Translations under genes and position numbers: made by a program
Part shown: positions 8,498 to 17,830 of the stretch, piece after piece
Layout of the letters: each line of letters opens with the position of its first letter
How positions within the stretch are numbered: position 1 is the stretch's first letter
Source of the DNA: Lysobacter arenosi
GTDB taxonomy: Bacteria; Pseudomonadota; Gammaproteobacteria; Xanthomonadales; Xanthomonadaceae
Assembly (NCBI RefSeq): GCF_016613475.2
Contig: NZ_CP071517.1
Span: 372,001-436,000 of the forward strand
Length of the DNA: 64,000 bases
Reading direction: 5' to 3'
The notes under the pieces: generated by a model
The model's database searches: none
Seen by the model: the letters and a program-made list of their open reading frames with translations, nothing else
Told to the model about the DNA's origin: nothing

Positions 8498-9868
8498 ATG
8501 CTGCTGACCCGCTCCCTGCCTGCCTCCTTCGACCTGCTTTCGCTGCAGCGTCTGGCACCCGACCGTTACCCCCTGCTGCTGGAATCCAGCGCCCACGGCA
8601 CCGCCCAGGGGCGCTGGGACCTGCTGCTGGTGGCCAGCGGCGACTCACTGCGACTGGAACCCGATGGCGCCACGCGTGATGCCGCGGGCGCCGTGGTCGA
8701 AGGCGACTTCTTCGCCGCACTCGACGCGCAATGGCAGTCGCTGCGCGTTGCCCGCGACGAGCCTCGCTGGCCGTTCCGCGGCGGCTGGGCGCTGTTCTTC
8801 GGTTACGAGGCCGCTGCCCAGGTCGAACCGGTGCTCAAGCTGCCGCGCGCCGAAGGTCGGTTGCCAGTGGCACTGGCACTGCGTTGCCCGGCCGCGGTGC
8901 TGCGCGACCACACCAGCGGTGAATGCGTTCTGGTCACTGAGATGGGACACGACGGGCTGGTCGCAGCGGTGCTGTCCGACATCGACGCCGCCGCGAAGCT
9001 TCCGGACATTGCGCCCTGGCAGACGCCTGGCGCGCTCGAGGAAGACGAGCCCGAGCGTTTCACCGACGGCGTGCGTCGCGTGCTCGACTACCTCGCCGCG
9101 GGCGACGTGTTCCAGGCCAACCTCTCTCGCGGCTGGGTGGCGCGATTCGATCAGCCGCTGCAACCTGCGGCGCTGTTCGAACGGCTGCGACAGAACAACC
9201 CGGCGCCTTTCGCCGGCGTTTTCGCAGGTGCCGACTGGGCCGTTGTCAGCGCCTCGCCGGAGCGGCTGGTATCGGTGCGCGGCGACGTCGTCGAAACGCG
9301 GCCGATCGCCGGCACGCGTCCGCGCTTCGCCGGCGATGACGATGCAGCGCGCATCCAGGAACTCGTCGGCCATCCCAAGGAACGCGCCGAGCACGTGATG
9401 CTGATCGACCTGGAACGCAACGACCTCGGCCGCGTCTGCGCGCCAGGCAGCGTCGAAGTCGACGAGCTGATGACGGTGGAGAGCTATGCCCACGTCCATC
9501 ACATCGTCAGCAACGTGCGCGGACGACTGCGCCAGGATGCGACCCCGGGGCAGGTGATCCGCGCTGTGTTTCCGGGCGGCACGATCACGGGCTGTCCGAA
9601 AGTGCGCTGCATGCAGATCATCGCCGAGCTCGAAGGCGTCGGCCGTGGTGCCTACACCGGCGCCATGGGTTGGCTCAATCGCGATGGCGACCTCGACCTC
9701 AACATCCTGATCCGCAGCGCCGAGCTGGAACCTGACGCTGCGGGCGGGGCGACGCTGCGCTTCCGCACCGGCGCCGGCATCGTGGCCGACTCCGATCCGC
9801 AGCGCGAACTCGACGAGACCCGGGCCAAGGCGCGCGGCATGCTTCGCGCGCTGGGAGTGGCTGGATGA
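8498..9868 (+). CDS. pabB: aminodeoxychorismate synthase component I
   Basis: PabB converts chorismate plus ammonia (from PabA) to aminodeoxychorismate for folate synthesis. The 456-residue product has the chorismate-binding core with HVMLIDLERNDLGRVC and GGTITGCPKVRCM. The motif that normally reads PIKGT in PabB reads PIAGT here, the form typical of anthranilate synthase. The assignment to PabB rather than TrpE rests mainly on the downstream pabC, with which it shares an ATGA overlap. No pabA lies in the window. A TCTAAT at 8486-8491 ends 6 nt before the ATG and could be a -10 box. Confidence 0.88.
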   Translation: MLLTRSLPASFDLLSLQRLAPDRYPLLLESSAHGTAQGRWDLLLVASGDSLRLEPDGATRDAAGAVVEGDFFAALDAQWQSLRVARDEPRWPFRGGWALFFGYEAAAQVEPVLKLPRAEGRLPVALALRCPAAVLRDHTSGECVLVTEMGHDGLVAAVLSDIDAAAKLPDIAPWQTPGALEEDEPERFTDGVRRVLDYLAAGDVFQANLSRGWVARFDQPLQPAALFERLRQNNPAPFAGVFAGADWAVVSASPERLVSVRGDVVETRPIAGTRPRFAGDDDAARIQELVGHPKERAEHVMLIDLERNDLGRVCAPGSVEVDELMTVESYAHVHHIVSNVRGRLRQDATPGQVIRAVFPGGTITGCPKVRCMQIIAELEGVGRGAYTGAMGWLNRDGDLDLNILIRSAELEPDAAGGATLRFRTGAGIVADSDPQRELDETRAKARGMLRALGVAG

Positions 9869-10686
9869 GCGTGACGGCGGTGCGCTACTTTGTCGGCGAT
9901 CAAACCGTGCCGGCGCTGCCGGATCTCGACCGTGGCCTGGCCTATGGCGATGGCCTGTTCGAGACGGTGCGCGCGCACCAAGGCCGGATGCACTGGTGGC
10001 CGGCGCACTGGCAGCGCCTGCAGCGCGGCGCGGCGATGTTGCGCATCACCCTTCCCGACGAGCGCATCGTGCTGGCCGAGGCAACGCGACTGCTCGACGG
10101 CGGCAATGTGGTGCTGAAGCTCGTGGTCACGCGGGGCAGCGGCGGACGTGGTTATTCGCCAGTCCAGGCCTGCGTCCCCAACTGGACGCTCTCGACCCAT
10201 CCGTTGCCGCCTTCGCCCGCTGCCGGCCTGAGCCTGCGCTGGTGCGATACGCGCCTTGCGCTGCAGCCGGCGCTGGCGGGGATCAAGCACTGCAACCGCC
10301 TCGAGCAGGTGCTCGCGCGCGGCGAGTGGGACGATCCGGCCATCGACGAAGGCCTGGTATGCAGCAGCGAAGGCGACGTGGTGAGCGCCACGGCCGCCAA
10401 TGTCTTCATCCTCCGCCAAGGCGCCTGGTCGACCCCGCAGGTCGATCGCTGCGGCGTCGCCGGGGTGTGCCGGGCCTGGGCGCTCAAGGCGCTGCCGGCG
10501 CGCGAGGCGCGCCTGGCTGTGACCGATGTCGAAGCCGCCGACGCGGTTTTCCTGTGCAATGGCGTGCGCGGTATCCTGCCGGTGGCGCGGCTCGGCGCCC
10601 GCACTTGGCAACCGCATCTGCAGGTGGTCGCGCTGCAGCACCGCCTGGCCGCCGAGCATCCCGCTTTCGCCACGGAGGTTTCGTGA
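9865..10686 (+). CDS. pabC: aminodeoxychorismate lyase
   Basis: PabC is a fold-type IV PLP enzyme that releases pyruvate from aminodeoxychorismate to give p-aminobenzoate. The 273-residue product has DRGLAYGDGLFETVR near residue 22, the PLP-binding Lys141 in LAGIKHCNRLEQ, and the glutamate of SSEGDVVSATAANVF. It overlaps pabB at its start and mltG at its stop by 4 bp each. Confidence 0.94.
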   Translation: MSVTAVRYFVGDQTVPALPDLDRGLAYGDGLFETVRAHQGRMHWWPAHWQRLQRGAAMLRITLPDERIVLAEATRLLDGGNVVLKLVVTRGSGGRGYSPVQACVPNWTLSTHPLPPSPAAGLSLRWCDTRLALQPALAGIKHCNRLEQVLARGEWDDPAIDEGLVCSSEGDVVSATAANVFILRQGAWSTPQVDRCGVAGVCRAWALKALPAREARLAVTDVEAADAVFLCNGVRGILPVARLGARTWQPHLQVVALQHRLAAEHPAFATEVS

Positions 10687-11768
10687 GTCGCAGATCCAAG
10701 GGCCACAAGCCTTCGCGCCAGTCTTTCGGCCGCATTTCCGCCGGCTTCCTGCTGTTGTTGCTGCTTATCGCCGCCGGCGCCGGTTTCTGGGCGTGGCAGC
10801 GCTATACCGGTTTCGCCGACGCGCCGATGTCGGGCCTGGAGCCGGGCGAGACGGTAATGGTCGAGCGCGGCGATTCGCTGCCCACGGTGGTGCGCAAGCT
10901 GCGCGAGGCCGGTGTGCGCGAAGGTGACCTGCTGGAGTGGCGGGCGCTGGCCAAGCAGCTCGGCGCCGCCGGCAAGCTGCAGGTGGGCGAGTACGCGATC
11001 GAACCGGGCACGTCTCCACGCGCATTGCTGGTGGCGATGCGCGAGGGCCGGGTGATCCGTCACCGTTTCACGATCGTCGAAGGCTGGAACATCCGCGAAC
11101 TGCGCGCGGCGCTGGCCAAGGCCAAGCCGCTCAAGCTGGAAACCGGCAAGCTCGACAATGCCGCGCTGATGAAGGCCGTGGGCGCGCCGGGCCAGCACCC
11201 CGAGGGGCGCTTCCTGCCCGAGACTTACCTGTACACGCGCGGCGACAGCGACCTGGACGTGCTCAAGCGTGCGCATGCGGCGATGGACAAGGCGCTCGAT
11301 GCCGCCTGGCAGCAGCGCAGTGCCGACAACGTGCTCAAGACGCCCGACGAAATGCTGGTGCTGGCCTCGATCGTCGAGAAGGAAACCGGCATTGCCTCGG
11401 AGCGGCCGCAGATAGCCGGGCTGTTCGCGCGCCGGCTCAAGCTCGGCATGCGCCTGGAAACCGACCCGACGGTGATCTACGGCATCGGCAGCACCTATGA
11501 CGGCAATATCCGCAAGAGCGACCTGCGCGCGGACAATCCGTACAACACCTACCTGATCGCGGGCCTGCCGCCGACGCCGATCGCGATGCCTGGCATCGGC
11601 GCACTCGAGGCGGTCGCCAAACCCGCCGATGGCGATGCGCTGTTCTTCGTTGCCGTCGGTGACGGCAGCGGGCGTCACCTGTTTGCACGCACCTACGCCG
11701 AGCACCAGGCCAACGTCCGCGCTTACCTGAAGAAGTACCGTGCCGCGCAATCCGGGAATGGCCCATGA
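10683..11768 (+). CDS. mltG: endolytic murein transglycosylase MltG
   Basis: MltG cleaves nascent glycan strands at the inner membrane and is thought to set glycan chain length. The 361-residue product has a short basic N-terminus, one membrane anchor at about residues 18-38, a LysM-like region, and the YceG catalytic core with Glu232 in [10 protein letters not shown]. The C-terminal [16 protein letters not shown] is conserved in the family. The GTG start at 10683 overlaps the pabC stop (GTGA). Confidence 0.94.
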   Translation: MSRRSKGHKPSRQSFGRISAGFLLLLLLIAAGAGFWAWQRYTGFADAPMSGLEPGETVMVERGDSLPTVVRKLREAGVREGDLLEWRALAKQLGAAGKLQVGEYAIEPGTSPRALLVAMREGRVIRHRFTIVEGWNIRELRAALAKAKPLKLETGKLDNAALMKAVGAPGQHPEGRFLPETYLYTRGDSDLDVLKRAHAAMDKALDAAWQQRSADNVLKTPDEMLVLASIVEKETGIASERPQIAGLFARRLKLGMRLETDPTVIYGIGSTYDGNIRKSDLRADNPYNTYLIAGLPPTPIAMPGIGALEAVAKPADGDALFFVAVGDGSGRHLFARTYAEHQANVRAYLKKYRAAQSGNGP

Positions 11769-12433
11769 CGACATCGTCCATGAAGGACGCAGGCACACCG
11801 CTGCAGCGCCAGTCCCGTTTCATCACGCTCGAAGGCGGCGAAGGCGCCGGCAAGTCGACCGTGCTGGCGGCGCTGCGCGAAGTGCTGGCCGCCACCGGCG
11901 AGGAAGTCGTCAGCACGCGCGAGCCCGGTGGTACGCCACTGGCCGAGCAGATCCGCGGCCTGCTGCTGGACACGCATCACGAACCTCCGACCACCGACAC
12001 CGAGTTGTTGCTGGTGTTCGCCGCGCGTGCGCAGCACGTGCGCGAGACCATCGTCCCGGCGCTTCAGCGTGGCGCCTGGGTCATCAGCGATCGCTTCACC
12101 GACGCCAGTTACGCCTACCAGGGTTCGGCGCGCGGCGGCGACGTGCAGTTCATCGCCGAACTGGAGCGGCGCGTAGTAGGCATCGCACCGGCGCTGACAC
12201 TGCTGCTGGACGTGCCGGTGTCGATCGGTCTGCAACGTGCACGCGGGCGCGGTGCCAGCGATCGCATCGAGGGTGAGCACGATGATTTCTTCGAGCGCGT
12301 GCGCAGTGGCTATCTCGCCCGCGCGTCGGCGCAGCCGGAGCGTTTCCGCGTGATCGACGCCACCCAACCGGCGGACGTGGTCGCGGCCGAGGCGGTTGCG
12401 CACCTGCGTGCTTTCATCGAGGCCTCGGCATGA
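11765..12433 (+). CDS. tmk: thymidylate kinase
   Basis: Tmk phosphorylates dTMP to dTDP. The 222-residue product has the P-loop GGEGAGKST, the [12 protein letters not shown] motif and a LID region with arginines (QRARGRG). The first ~18 residues extend beyond the usual start; the ATG at 11765 is kept because it overlaps the mltG stop by 4 bp. It also overlaps holB by 4 bp. Confidence 0.93.
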   Translation: MTTSSMKDAGTPLQRQSRFITLEGGEGAGKSTVLAALREVLAATGEEVVSTREPGGTPLAEQIRGLLLDTHHEPPTTDTELLLVFAARAQHVRETIVPALQRGAWVISDRFTDASYAYQGSARGGDVQFIAELERRVVGIAPALTLLLDVPVSIGLQRARGRGASDRIEGEHDDFFERVRSGYLARASAQPERFRVIDATQPADVVAAEAVAHLRAFIEASA

Positions 12434-13395
12434 GTACGTTCGCCCCGTGGCAGCAGCGCGTGTACGACCAGGCCGTGGCGGCGCAGGCAAGTGGTCGACT
12501 GGCGCATGGCCTGCTGTTCTGCGGGCCGGCGCAGCTGGGCAAGCGCGCCGTGGCAGAGCGCCTGGCCCAGCGCCTGCTGTGCCAGCAGCCGGCCGCAGCC
12601 GGCGAGCCGTGCGGCAACTGTCGCAGCTGCCACCTGCTCGCGGCGGGCACGCACCCCGACTACCAGTTCGTTTCGTTCGTTCCGAACAAGGAAGGCACGC
12701 GACTGCGCACCGAGATCGTCATCGAGCAGATCCGCCAGGTGTCGGAGAAGCTTTCGCTGACGCCGCAGTACGGCGGCGCGCAGGTGGTGATCATCGACCC
12801 GGCCGAGGCGGTCAACCATGCCGCCTGCAATGCGCTGCTCAAGACCCTGGAGGAGCCGGTACCCGGGCGCTACCTGTGGTTGCTGAGTGCGCATCCGGCC
12901 CGCCTGCCGGCGACGATCCGCAGCCGCTGCCAACGCTACGAGTTCCGCCTGCCGCAGGCCGCCGAATCGCTGGCATGGCTGAAGCAGCTGGGGCACTCGG
13001 ACGCCAGCGCGCGCGAAGCGCTGGAGGCCGCCCGCGGCCATCCCGGCCTGGCCAACGAATGGCTGGGCAATGACGGACTGAAGTTGCGCAGGGAGGTCGG
13101 CAGCGACCTGGCCAAGCTGGCCCGCGGCGACGTGGGCGCGGTCGAGACCGCGCAGCGGTGGGTCGGAGACGACAACGCGGCGGTGCGGCTGCGCCACGCC
13201 GCAGACCTGGCCCTTGCCGATGCCGCCGGCTTGACCGACCCGGGTCGAACGCGCAGTCTGGCTGCGTGGTTCGATCAGGCGAACCGGACCCGCGATCTGC
13301 TGCGCACGACGGTGCGGGCGGACCTGGCGGTCACCGAATTGTTGTTGGCCTGGCACGCCCTGCATGGGCGGCGGGCAGAAGGGGGGAGCAGGTAA
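12430..13395 (+). CDS. holB: DNA polymerase III subunit delta'
   Basis: HolB is a clamp-loader subunit. The 321-residue product starts like other delta' proteins ([11 protein letters not shown]), contains a zinc-binding cysteine cluster (C...EPCGNCRSC near residue 60), and the SRC-containing motif [11 protein letters not shown]. It overlaps tmk by 4 bp and its TAA stop shares one base with the ATG of the downstream pilZ gene, so expression is likely coupled. Confidence 0.92.
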   Translation: MSTFAPWQQRVYDQAVAAQASGRLAHGLLFCGPAQLGKRAVAERLAQRLLCQQPAAAGEPCGNCRSCHLLAAGTHPDYQFVSFVPNKEGTRLRTEIVIEQIRQVSEKLSLTPQYGGAQVVIIDPAEAVNHAACNALLKTLEEPVPGRYLWLLSAHPARLPATIRSRCQRYEFRLPQAAESLAWLKQLGHSDASAREALEAARGHPGLANEWLGNDGLKLRREVGSDLAKLARGDVGAVETAQRWVGDDNAAVRLRHAADLALADAAGLTDPGRTRSLAAWFDQANRTRDLLRTTVRADLAVTELLLAWHALHGRRAEGGSR

Positions 13396-13760
13396 TGAGC
13401 GGCATGAATTCAGCAGGTGGCGCGCGCCAGGGCATCCTGTCCTGCGCGATCAAGGACAAGGCGCAGCTGTACAGCGCGTACATGCCGTTCCTCAAGGGCG
13501 GTGGTGTGTTCGTGGCCACGCCCAAGCGTTACTTCCTCGGCGACGAGGTGTTCCTGTTGCTGACGCTGCCGGAGTCGAACGAGCGCCTGCCGGTCGCCGG
13601 CAAGGTGGTCTGGGTGACGCCGGTCGGTGCGCAGGGCAATCGTCCGGCCGGCATCGGCGTGCAGTTCGCCGAGACGGCCGAGGGTGAGACGGTCAGGGGC
13701 AAGATCGAGGCGCTGCTGGCCGGCTCGCTCAACGCGGAGCGGGCGACGCACACGATGTGA
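13395..13760 (+). CDS. pilZ: PilZ-domain protein of the XC1028/PA2960 type (type IV pilus)
   Basis: The 121-residue protein is a single PilZ domain. The RxxxR and (D/N)xSxxG c-di-GMP-binding motifs are both missing: the N-terminus reads GILSCAIKDKAQLYSAYMP and the second site reads FLKGGGVFV. This matches the non-c-di-GMP-binding founder PilZ proteins, which in Xanthomonas and Pseudomonas act with FimX and PilB in type IV pilus assembly and are encoded next to holB. The start at 13395 shares a base with the holB stop. Confidence 0.88.
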   Translation: MSGMNSAGGARQGILSCAIKDKAQLYSAYMPFLKGGGVFVATPKRYFLGDEVFLLLTLPESNERLPVAGKVVWVTPVGAQGNRPAGIGVQFAETAEGETVRGKIEALLAGSLNAERATHTM

Positions 13761-13768
13761 CGTCCGTC

Positions 13769-13840
13769 GTCCCGGCGAACGCCGGGACCCAGGCCCGCAC
13801 CTCATCAGCATTGTCACCTGATCCCGGCGATTGCCGGGAT
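13769..13840. repeat. pair of REP-like inverted repeats between pilZ and the fadB-like gene
   Basis: Two 20 bp near-perfect palindromes lie 32 bp apart: GTCCCGGCGAACGCCGGGAC at 13769-13788 and ATCCCGGCGATTGCCGGGAT at 13821-13840. The shared core CCCGGCGAnnGCCGGG is a dispersed intergenic repeat type in GC-rich proteobacteria. It sits between convergent genes and could also end both transcripts. Confidence 0.75.
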
Positions 13841-13865
13841 CCATGGACGTTGCCCAACGTTTCAA

Positions 13866-15920
13866 TCAGCTACGCAGCGCCCCGCTGTCCCAGCCCGGGC
13901 GCGGTGCGAATCGATCGCCGTAACGCGCATGCAACTGCTGCAGTCGCGTCAGCAGCGCATCGGCGCCGGTTTCGCGGATGTACTGGATCGGGCCGCCACG
14001 GAACGGTGCAAATCCGGTACCGAAGATCACGCCGGCATCGAGCAGGTCGGCATCGCTGACCACGCCGTCGTGCAGGCATGCGACCGCTTCGTTGAGCAGC
14101 GGCAGGATCAGGCGGTCTTCCAGGTCCGACGGGGTCTGGTAGTCCTTGGGCAGCGCAGGCTTGATCGCCTTGCCGTTCTCCCACTTGTACAGGCCTTGCC
14201 CGTCCTTCTTGCCACGCTTGCCCTGCTGGGGCGGCGTCGCCAGCGAAGAGGGGATCGGCAGGCCGAGGAACGGCGCCAGTTCGCCGCCGACGCCGGAAGC
14301 GACGTCGAGGCCAACGGTATCGATCAGTTCGATCGGGCCCATCGGCATGCCGAACTTCACCGCGGCCTTGTCGATCGCCGCACCCGGGATGCCTTCGGCG
14401 TACGCGGTCGCGGCCTCGAGCATGTAGGGGAACAGCACGCGGTTGACCAGGAAGCCCGGCGTTCCTGCCACCGGTACCGGCAGCTTGTCGATCGCCTTGC
14501 AGAACGCTGCCAGGCGCTGCTGGGTCTGCGGTGCGACGCGGTCGTGGTGGATGATTTCCACCAGCGGCATCAATGCCACCGGGTTGAAGTAGTGCAGGCC
14601 GGCGAAGTGCGCCGGGCGACCGATGTGCTCGCGCAGTTCGGTCAGCGGAATCGACGAGGTGTTGGTGGTCAGCAGCGCGTCGAACTTCATGCGCGGCTCG
14701 AGTTCGGCGTAGAGCTCACGCTTGGCCTCGGCCTTCTCGATGATCGCCTCGATCACCAGGTCGGCACTGCCGACGCCTTCGCCGGCGAGGTCGCCCTTCA
14801 GGCGCGCGGCCACGTCCATGCGCTTGGCTTCGTCCTTGACCTTCTTCTCGAACAGCGTCTGCGCGCGCGTCAACGCGCCATCGATGAAGCGCTGCTCGCG
14901 GTCCTGCAGGGTGACGTTGAAGCCCTTGTAGGCCGACCATGCGGCGATGTCGCCGCCCATCACGCCGGCGCCGACGACATGGACATGGCTGATGCCGTGT
15001 TCCTTGCTGCCCTGGCCCTTGAGCCGCTCCTGCAGGAAGAACACGCGGATCAGGTTGCGCGCGGTCGGCGTCGAAGCCAGCTTCACCACCGACTTGCGCT
15101 CGGCCGACAGCAGGTTCTGGATTCCGCCGCCGCTGTTGGCCCAGGTGTTGATCAACGCGTACGGCGCCGGGTAATGCTCCTTGCGCGCCTTGCGTGCAAC
15201 CTGCTTGGTCAGCATCGGCGCGAGCAGCTTGCGCGCGGGCAGGGTGTTGGTCGCCCACGCCAGCGCGCGCTGCTTGAACGGGCGCTGGCTGCCGCGCAGT
15301 GCGTAGGCGGCGGCAACATCAATCAGGCTGGACGCATCGGTGACCTTGTCGACCAGGCCATTGGCGCGCGCGGCCGAAGCCGACAGCGTGCGGCCGGTCA
15401 GCATCATGTCGAACGCGGCCGGCGCACCGATCAGGCGCGGCAGGCGCACGCTGCCGCCCCAGCCGGGGTAGATGCCCAGCTTCACTTCCGGCAGGCCGAT
15501 GCGGGTGGAGGGGTCGTTGCTGGCGACGCGATAGCGGCAGGCCAGGGCGATCTCGGTGCCGCCACCCATGCAGAAGCCGTGGATCGCCGCGACGGTCGGG
15601 CAGGGCAGTTCGGCCAGGCGCTGGAAGGTCTGCTGACCGCGGCGGATCGCATCGCCGACCGTGCCCTTGGCATCGAAGGTCTGGAATTCCTTGATGTCGG
15701 CGCCGGCGATGAAGCCCGAGGCCTTGGCCGAGCGCAGCACCAGGCCCTTGGGCGGATCCAGCGCCAGGCGCTCGATCAGCGTGTCCAGTTCGATCAGGAC
15801 GTCCTGGGCAAAGGTGTTGACCGGCGCGCCGGCGCGGTCGAACGACAGCACCAGCACACCATCGGCACGCAGCTCGGTCTGCCAGTGCTGGAAGCGAAGA
15901 CCGTCAAGGCCAGCAATCAT
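13866..15920 (-). CDS. 3-hydroxyacyl-CoA dehydrogenase / enoyl-CoA hydratase (FadB/FadJ-type multifunctional enzyme)
   Basis: The N-terminal crotonase domain hydrates enoyl-CoA (oxyanion-hole motif SGFIAGADIKEF; catalytic acids in GFCMGGGTEIALA and GLPEVKLGIYPGWGG). The central NAD domain (VVGAGVMGGDIAAW, then FAGLHYFNPVALMPLVEI with the catalytic His) and C-terminal domains oxidise the product. At about 684 residues it matches FadB/FadJ length. I start at the ATG at 15920 because homologues begin with M-x-G-x-DGLRF; an upstream ATG at 15959 is possible. No thiolase (fadA/fadI) gene is adjacent. Confidence 0.9.
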   Translation of the reverse strand: MIAGLDGLRFQHWQTELRADGVLVLSFDRAGAPVNTFAQDVLIELDTLIERLALDPPKGLVLRSAKASGFIAGADIKEFQTFDAKGTVGDAIRRGQQTFQRLAELPCPTVAAIHGFCMGGGTEIALACRYRVASNDPSTRIGLPEVKLGIYPGWGGSVRLPRLIGAPAAFDMMLTGRTLSASAARANGLVDKVTDASSLIDVAAAYALRGSQRPFKQRALAWATNTLPARKLLAPMLTKQVARKARKEHYPAPYALINTWANSGGGIQNLLSAERKSVVKLASTPTARNLIRVFFLQERLKGQGSKEHGISHVHVVGAGVMGGDIAAWSAYKGFNVTLQDREQRFIDGALTRAQTLFEKKVKDEAKRMDVAARLKGDLAGEGVGSADLVIEAIIEKAEAKRELYAELEPRMKFDALLTTNTSSIPLTELREHIGRPAHFAGLHYFNPVALMPLVEIIHHDRVAPQTQQRLAAFCKAIDKLPVPVAGTPGFLVNRVLFPYMLEAATAYAEGIPGAAIDKAAVKFGMPMGPIELIDTVGLDVASGVGGELAPFLGLPIPSSLATPPQQGKRGKKDGQGLYKWENGKAIKPALPKDYQTPSDLEDRLILPLLNEAVACLHDGVVSDADLLDAGVIFGTGFAPFRGGPIQYIRETGADALLTRLQQLHARYGDRFAPRPGWDSGALRS

Positions 15921-16114
15921 TCGGCACCATTCGTTCAGGTATGGAGAGAACGCTATCATCCCGAGGATGTTTCCCCGGCGTCAAATCGAGTGTCGCCGTT
16001 GCCGCGCTGAAATCGCGTGAGGTGACCGTTCGCGGTCGCCGCCGCAGCGTCCGCCAGGCCCCTGACCCTTGGCGCTTGCGGCCTGAAGGGCCCGACCCCA
16101 TTAATGATCGTGAT

Positions 16115-16142
16115 TGAACTTTCCCCCGACAGGGTTGTCCCA
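16115..16142 (+). promoter_or_regulatory. candidate sigma-E promoter of rpoE-rseA-degP
   Basis: TGAACTT (16115-16121) and GTCCCA (16137-16142) are separated by 15 bp, close to the E. coli sigma-E consensus GGAACTT-N15-GTCTAA. The position, about 40 bp before rpoE, suits autoregulation. Two positions of the -10 element differ from consensus. Confidence 0.5.
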
Positions 16143-16183
16143 TTGTTCGGCCATGGCCGAGCCCACAGGAGTGCCGGCGCGGT

Positions 16184-16804
16184 ATGGCCGAATTAGTGTT
16201 GTCCAAAGACGTGGAGTTGGACCAGGAGCTGGTCGAGCGTGTCCAGCGCGGCGACAGTGCGGCCTTCGATGCGCTGGTGCGCAAGTACCAGCATCGGATC
16301 ACCGCATTGATCGGGCGCTACATACCCGACTGGAGCGAATGCCAGGACGTTGCCCAGGAAACCTTCATACGCGCCTACCGGGCGCTGCCGAATTTCCGCG
16401 GTGATGCCCAGTTCTATACGTGGTTGCACCGGATCGCCGTGAACACTGCAAAGAATTACCTGGTTGCACAGAACCGCAGGCCTCCGACCGACGACATCGA
16501 CGCCGGCGATGCCGAGCAGTTCGACACGGGCACCCGCCTGCGCGACACCGACACACCGGAACATGAACTGTTGCGGCAGGAAATTGAACGCACGCTCATG
16601 CGCGTGGTCGAAGCCCTGCCGGAAGAACTGCGGACCGCCATCACCATGCGCGAGATGGACGGCCTGAGCTACGAGGAAATCGCGCAGAAGATGGGCTGTC
16701 CCATCGGCACCGTCCGTTCGCGCATCTTCCGTGCGCGCGAAGCGATCGATGCCGAACTTCGGCCACTGCTCGACAACGACTCTGCGGAAGCTTCGAAGCG
16801 ATGA
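16184..16804 (+). CDS. rpoE: RNA polymerase sigma factor RpoE (sigma-24)
   Basis: The 206-residue ECF sigma factor has region 2 (FDALVRKYQHRI ... DVAQETFIRAYRALPNFRG, then FYTWLHRIAVNTAKNYL) and region 4 with a helix-turn-helix (LSYEEIAQKMGCPIGTVRSR). These are close to classical envelope-stress sigma-E. It overlaps the anti-sigma gene by 4 bp, and degP/mucD follows, the standard sigma-E operon. Confidence 0.95.
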   Translation: MAELVLSKDVELDQELVERVQRGDSAAFDALVRKYQHRITALIGRYIPDWSECQDVAQETFIRAYRALPNFRGDAQFYTWLHRIAVNTAKNYLVAQNRRPPTDDIDAGDAEQFDTGTRLRDTDTPEHELLRQEIERTLMRVVEALPEELRTAITMREMDGLSYEEIAQKMGCPIGTVRSRIFRAREAIDAELRPLLDNDSAEASKR

Positions 16805-17718
16805 ATACTCCAGGCACTGACGAACGCGGCTTTGACGAACGCGAGAACCTCTGCGCGCTGTTCGACGGCGAACTGCAGGGCGACGCCGCCCGCTTCGCTC
16901 TGAGGCGGCTTGGACACGACGCGCAATGGCGCCAGGCCTGCGGCCGCTGGCAGCTGTATGGCGACGTGTTGCGTGGCCAGGCCACGGCGATCGCAAGCAG
17001 CAGCTTCGCCGACCGTGTCGCTCAGGCGATTGCGCAGGAGCCGGTACTGGCCCCTGTCGCCTCGACGGCGACGTCGGTCAGCCCCCGGCGCAGCGCGGCT
17101 GCCAGCCGGCGCGGCTGGATCGGCGGTGCGCTGGCGGCCTCGGTAGCGGTTGCCGCCCTGTTCGTGACCCGGCCGTTCTCCAGCGAGACGGCGCCGGCTG
17201 CCGCGGATGGCGCGACCACGCAGGTGGCGGCCGCAGCCACGGTGCCGGACGTTCCTGCGCCGAGCGTGCCTTCACCCGGCGTGCCGGACGCACCCGACCA
17301 CCAGGCCGGCCTCAGCGCTGCCGCGGTAGCGGCGGTGGAAGTGCCGCGTCGCGCCGCCGAGCGTCGCTCCACGCGCAGCCAGAGCCAGCGCGCCGCGCTG
17401 CGCGCCAGCCGCCAGGCCCGCATGCCGGCCCCGGCCACTGCCGTCGCGTCGGCGGCTCCGCTGGTTGCCCATGCGGCACTCGCCTCGACCGAGGGCGCTG
17501 CCGTCACCGCGAAACCGTTTCAGCCCGAACACCCCGAAGTCACGGCCAGGCCCTGGCCTCGAGCCGTCCTGCCGCAGTACTCCGGCAACGCCGGACTCAC
17601 CGCCAGTTATGGCAGTGGGGCGTCGTCGCCTTCGTTCTATCCGTTTGAACCGAGCCTGGCGGCGCCGGCGACCAACCCGACCGCGGCCGAGGTCGAGTCG
17701 ACCGCGCCGCAGCGCTGA
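16801..17718 (+). CDS. rseA: sigma-E anti-sigma factor RseA
   Basis: The N-terminal ~85 residues match the RseA sigma-binding domain (ENLCALFDGEL ... WRQACGRWQLYGDVLRG). One membrane segment follows (GGALAASVAVAALFV, about residues 107-122). The periplasmic part is long (about 180 residues) and low-complexity, rich in Ala, Pro and Arg, and ends PQR. No rseB is present next to it; the next gene is the protease. Coupling to rpoE by a 4 bp overlap supports the assignment. Confidence 0.88.
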   Translation: MNTPGTDERGFDERENLCALFDGELQGDAARFALRRLGHDAQWRQACGRWQLYGDVLRGQATAIASSSFADRVAQAIAQEPVLAPVASTATSVSPRRSAAASRRGWIGGALAASVAVAALFVTRPFSSETAPAAADGATTQVAAAATVPDVPAPSVPSPGVPDAPDHQAGLSAAAVAAVEVPRRAAERRSTRSQSQRAALRASRQARMPAPATAVASAAPLVAHAALASTEGAAVTAKPFQPEHPEVTARPWPRAVLPQYSGNAGLTASYGSGASSPSFYPFEPSLAAPATNPTAAEVESTAPQR

Positions 17719-17725
17719 ATCATCC

Positions 17726-17747
17726 GCGCGCCGTCTCGACGGCGCGC
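17726..17747. other. perfect 10 bp inverted repeat between rseA and degP
   Basis: GCGCGCCGTC and GACGGCGCGC are separated by 2 nt, 8 bp after the rseA stop. There is no T-tract. It may slow ribosomes or RNA polymerase or set the rseA mRNA 3' end. Confidence 0.4.
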
Positions 17748-17830
17748 ACACCCGCTGTCGCACAGTCTCGACGGTGCGACCGACCGCCATCCTCCCTACT
17801 GCAATCCGATCTCTCCCGAGGCCGAATTCG

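Noticed and set aside
13929..16010. Long open frame antisense to the fadB-like gene (about 690 codons)
   Set aside because: It mirrors the coding strand's codon bias in GC-rich DNA, is rich in Arg, Gly and His without domains, and the opposite strand encodes a clear enzyme.
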